Below are positions 61,304 through 64,000 of a stretch of 64,000 nucleotides of DNA, piece after piece. The stretch's first letter is position 1. Each line of letters opens with the position of its first letter. The translations under genes were made by a program, and so were the position numbers. The notes beneath the pieces are model-generated. The model was not told where the DNA came from, searched no databases, and saw only the letters and a program-made list of their open reading frames with translations. This stretch comes from Pachypanchax playfairii (lineage: Eukaryota; Chordata; Actinopteri; Cyprinodontiformes; Aplocheilidae). The DNA is taken from assembly GCA_006937955.1 (NCBI GenBank), contig SSNP01000083.1:1771686-1835685 (forward strand). The letters are read 5' to 3'.

Positions 61304-62677
61304 TCATGCCCCAGCCTGGGCATTAGAGGGACCTGGCTCAAAGATGTGGTCTGAGAATGGGGCCCCTACCACGAGTAAAGGTAGCTGGAGAAGATGGACC
61401 TTTTCACGACTTACACCCAGAGGAGCATGAAGTATAGGCACAATTTATATATACTGCCCAATATGCAAATATATGAAGGATTATATAGGTTGCTCCAGTC
61501 AGGTTTGAGTCATGGTTGCTAAAAGATTTACAGACCGACTGACTTTAGTGATGAACTGAATAAAATGTTGTGCTGCAGGACTAAAATTCACCTTCACATG
61601 TAGTTTCATGACACTCAAATTTACATGTGGATCGCCAACATCGTCAGTGCATTTTGGGTAAAACTTGTCATCAGCCGTCCACCACTGTCAGAGGTTTATT
61701 ATTTGGGTTTAGAGGGCCCGGTCATTTGCTCCGCCCCCTACCCGGTTCCACTGATTTGTTCCACTAGTGTGAGGGAGGTTCAGGAATGGAGAAACAACAC
61801 AAAGTGAACATCCACAGAAGAGGTTAGCCCTCTACCACAATGACTGAAGCTGTTCAGCTACTTGAGAAGAAAACACATGATGCTTACCAAATGAAAGTAT
61901 TTATTCCCTTTAACTACTAAGTATCATAAAGGCAAAAAATCAATCTATTTCCTCTCAGTTTAGAGTAAAACGTATACTGAAATCCCAATTTTCAACGTTC
62001 TGTCAAATTGAGAAACTTCTGAACACTACAGTACGTCTTCGCTCGGCGGTTGTACAAATTTTGACCTGCGCTGGATCATTATTGCATGTATTGCATGTCC
62101 ATTATACCTTTTTCTTGAACATTTTTTTTAGCCCAAATGGTCAAGGAATTACATTAATGTGAAGAGAAAGTGATAAAAATCTAAGAGGAGGAGATTTTAT
62201 TATTTATGGTCAGACATCTGTACCTTATAAATGATTTATACCATCATGATAAATCTAATTCAGTCATAAATGTTATCTTCTCTTCTTTCCAAAACAATTA
62301 ACTTTCTATAAGATACTAGAAATCAGTCTTCTGAAGCCTGATGAATACTGCTAGATTAAGCATTTTTAAATACAAAATAAGTCAGTGATATTGTCAGAAT
62401 CTTATCAAAAACAAAGACAAAAACAATCAAAGAAACATAAGCAAAACACAAGAAAACAAGATAAAATATGATCATTTTTAATAAGATCCTAAAATGACAC
62501 ATTATATCAGTTCATTTTCAGTTTAAAAAAAATATTATAAGAAAAAATAAGATCTTTTAGAGTGAGTTTTTGTGAAAATCTTATGAGCATTTAATATCTT
62601 GCTTACTAAAGATAGCTTTTTGAATAAACATGTCTTGCTGAGACTAGTTCTGACTGGTCCAATGACCTATCAGCTAG
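61304..62677. other. Gene-free stretch
   Basis: No gene or repeat recognised. Confidence 0.5.
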
Positions 62678-63230
62678 TTAAAGAGGCTCTTCCATTTAAA
62701 ATGGTTTTTCTGAGGTTTCTGTTGAATATTTTAGCTCCACAGGTGTTCTTACCTTCATAGTGGGTGTGAAAACAGATCAACAACTTCTCTTTCAGTTTTC
62801 GCTCTCAAACTACGCAGGAGGCGATAACACCCGAGTTCTCCAGAGTCCGAACAGCCTGTATCTGTTTCATCACAACTCCTTTGTTTGTTTGTATTCATCA
62901 GCTCCTGCAGTCGAAACCACACCTAGCATGCAGCTGGCTAAAAGCTGTAGCATAAGACGTAGCAAACAGGAAGACACGACGTCTGACGTTGCCATGCACA
63001 GCTGGGCAGGAAACAGTATACCTTGCTCTCATAGGCTAGTTTGTTAGCCAATTTGAGTCCAGCAAATTCAGATAATGAATATGAACGAGCTGCTGCCGAA
63101 ACCTGACGAAGTAGCCTGACGGAAGGAGCCGGAACACCCCGAATTTTAACGCAGACAGATTGAAAGGTCTGTTAATAAGTGTTTCCTGACGTTTCTTAGA
63201 TATTAAATGTTTCATATTACTGGTTAATAC
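62678..63230 (+). mobile_element. TTAA miniature element, copy 4 (interrupted)
   Basis: Starts TTAAAGAGGCTCTTCC and follows the family sequence to CATATTACTGGTTAATAC. It then breaks exactly at a TTAA (63231-63234). In copy 2 the same place reads ACTTAAGAAATAACC, so the last ~50 bases are displaced, presumably beyond the window. Confidence 0.87.
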
Positions 63231-63488
63231 TTAAAGGTGTGATGACATTTTTAAACTGGCGTAAAGCTATTTCATGTAGTAGATATGCCCGCATATGTCA
63301 ACTCACAAAAGAATTTGATTAAAAAACTAACACGGTGGGGGTGTACGGGCAGGTCAGAATCCTCTTCTCAGCAACACGGTTCCTTTCATTAATGATATGT
63401 GGGTCTCCCTGGCTGACTTCGCTCTGATTGGTTACAACCATTGCCCGCAGCAAGCCTTTCTTCTCGGCTCCGTCAACAGTCCAGTAAC

Positions 63489-63566
63489 ATGGCAAGTGGA
63501 CGTTTACAACCGTATATGTTCGATCCTGAAACGTCTTCTGAGGAAGACGGAGGGGTGAACACATAA
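63489..63566 (+). CDS. Possible first exon of a transposon-associated protein
   Basis: ATG in a good context (AACATGGCA) opens 25 codons, MASGRLQPYMFDPETSSEED and five more, then a stop. The acidic PYMFDPE...SSEED start resembles the first exon of fish proteins annotated as P2X7-receptor-tail-like (DUF-type cysteine-rich) proteins, many of which are transposon-linked. A possible splice donor GGAGGG/GTGAAC at about 63550 would avoid the stop. The downstream exon was not found before the window end. Confidence 0.4.
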   Translation: MASGRLQPYMFDPETSSEEDGGVNT

Positions 63567-63762
63567 AACTCAACTAATCACATGAGCGAATAAACAGTGC
63601 TGTCAGATGTTATCAATGAAAATAGATTCACCTTCATGATAAACCTGTTGCTCACGGACATTGTTGCTAGAGCGGCTATCACATGCTAGCATCATGAACT
63701 CTTCAGACCACGAACAAACGTTTATCAGGCAAGGCAGCATTTTATTAAATAAATAAACTTAC

Positions 63763-64000
63763 GGGTATTGACGATGTGGTCGCCTCCTTCAGGGTTGGTA
63801 AAGAATTTTTAATTAAAATCAGTTTCTTTGACAATCCCAACTTGAATTCACCCAAGTTATGGAAGCAGTCCTCCGTGAAGTGAGCTGAACATATTTTCTA
63901 ATTGAGGTTATAACTGCGTGGCACTTCTCCATAAATGAACTTCAGCCACTCTTCTCTAGTTTTTTCATGGGTTGAGCATCCTTGGACACAACAGGTCCCC
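63763..64000 (-). pseudogene. THAP-type zinc finger exon
   Basis: On the minus strand the frame from the window edge reads CCVQGCSTHEKTREEWLKFI, then YGEVPRSYNLN, a TAG, KICSAHFTEDCFHNLGEFK, LGLSKKLILIKNSLPTL. This is a THAP DNA-binding domain: C-x4-C near the start, the conserved W, the later C-x2-H in ICSAH, the F of HFTEDCF and the terminal SLPTL in place of the usual AVPT. A donor splice site CCC/GTAAGT is at 63757-63763. One in-frame stop interrupts the domain, so this copy is probably dead. THAP domains occur in P-element and Kolobok transposases and in host regulators. Confidence 0.72.

Larger units (their letters stand above)
63231..64000. mobile_element. Candidate THAP-encoding TTAA transposon (left end)
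   Basis: Begins TTAAAGGTGTGATGAC inside copy 4 of the TTAA miniature element and is unlike that family. It contains a plus-strand short first exon (63489) and a minus-strand THAP-type zinc-finger exon (63763-64000). Kolobok-type transposons make TTAA duplications and encode THAP-containing proteins, so this is the best fit. The right end, transposase core and second terminal repeat are outside the window. Confidence 0.55.

Noticed and set aside
62760..63047. 95-codon frame in TTAA copy 4
   Set aside because: Not kept open in the other copies; the element is non-coding.

Overview
The window is vertebrate, most likely teleost fish, non-coding DNA. It is AT-rich, has many (GT)n/(CA)n and other simple repeats, no long host open reading frames, and a repeat mix typical of ray-finned fish: a chromodomain Ty3/gypsy element, Tc1-like transposase remnants, a non-LTR retrotransposon remnant, tRNA-derived SINE pieces, hAT- and PIF/Harbinger-like miniature elements and several families inserted at TTAA. 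No host protein exon, rRNA or tRNA gene could be supported. The species cannot be named from the sequence.

Layout. Positions 1-4548 hold a decayed gypsy retrotransposon on the minus strand (gag, protease, reverse transcriptase, RNase H, integrase, chromodomain). Several frameshifts, one clear stop, a deletion in the reverse transcriptase core and a 5' LTR joined straight to gag make it dead. Positions 4746-4859 carry two interlocked inverted repeats. Positions 4860-22000 are mostly anonymous single-copy DNA with simple repeats, a SINE fragment at 19.1 kb and a hAT-type miniature element with an 8-bp target duplication at 20.7-21.1 kb.

Positions 22-40 kb hold three copies and an inverted piece of a roughly 580-bp TTAA-flanked miniature element, a deleted LINE (32.5-33.3 kb), two further inverted-terminal-repeat elements (33.3 and 36.1 kb), a complete solo LTR with a 5-bp target duplication (37.06-37.91 kb) and a SINE split by another element (39.3-40.2 kb). 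Positions 41-58 kb hold two near-identical copies of a (GT)n-bounded unit with telomere-like TTAGGG words, a foldback repeat, two Tc1-like remnants and a second TTAA-associated family in two copies. Between these lie complex, repeat-free blocks that look like candidate conserved regulatory elements of a gene desert (10.4, 42.2, 45.4-46.2, 48.4-48.8, 52.1 and 60.4-61.0 kb).

The right edge (63231-64000) is the most interesting part. A fourth copy of the TTAA miniature element is cut at an internal TTAA, and the sequence that follows carries a THAP zinc-finger exon (minus strand, one stop) and a short plus-strand first exon beginning MASGRLQPYMFDPE. This is best read as the end of a THAP-encoding, TTAA-targeting (Kolobok-like) DNA transposon, a possible source of the machinery that moved the miniature elements. 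That reading is inference. The protein-coding content of the window is essentially all transposon-derived.
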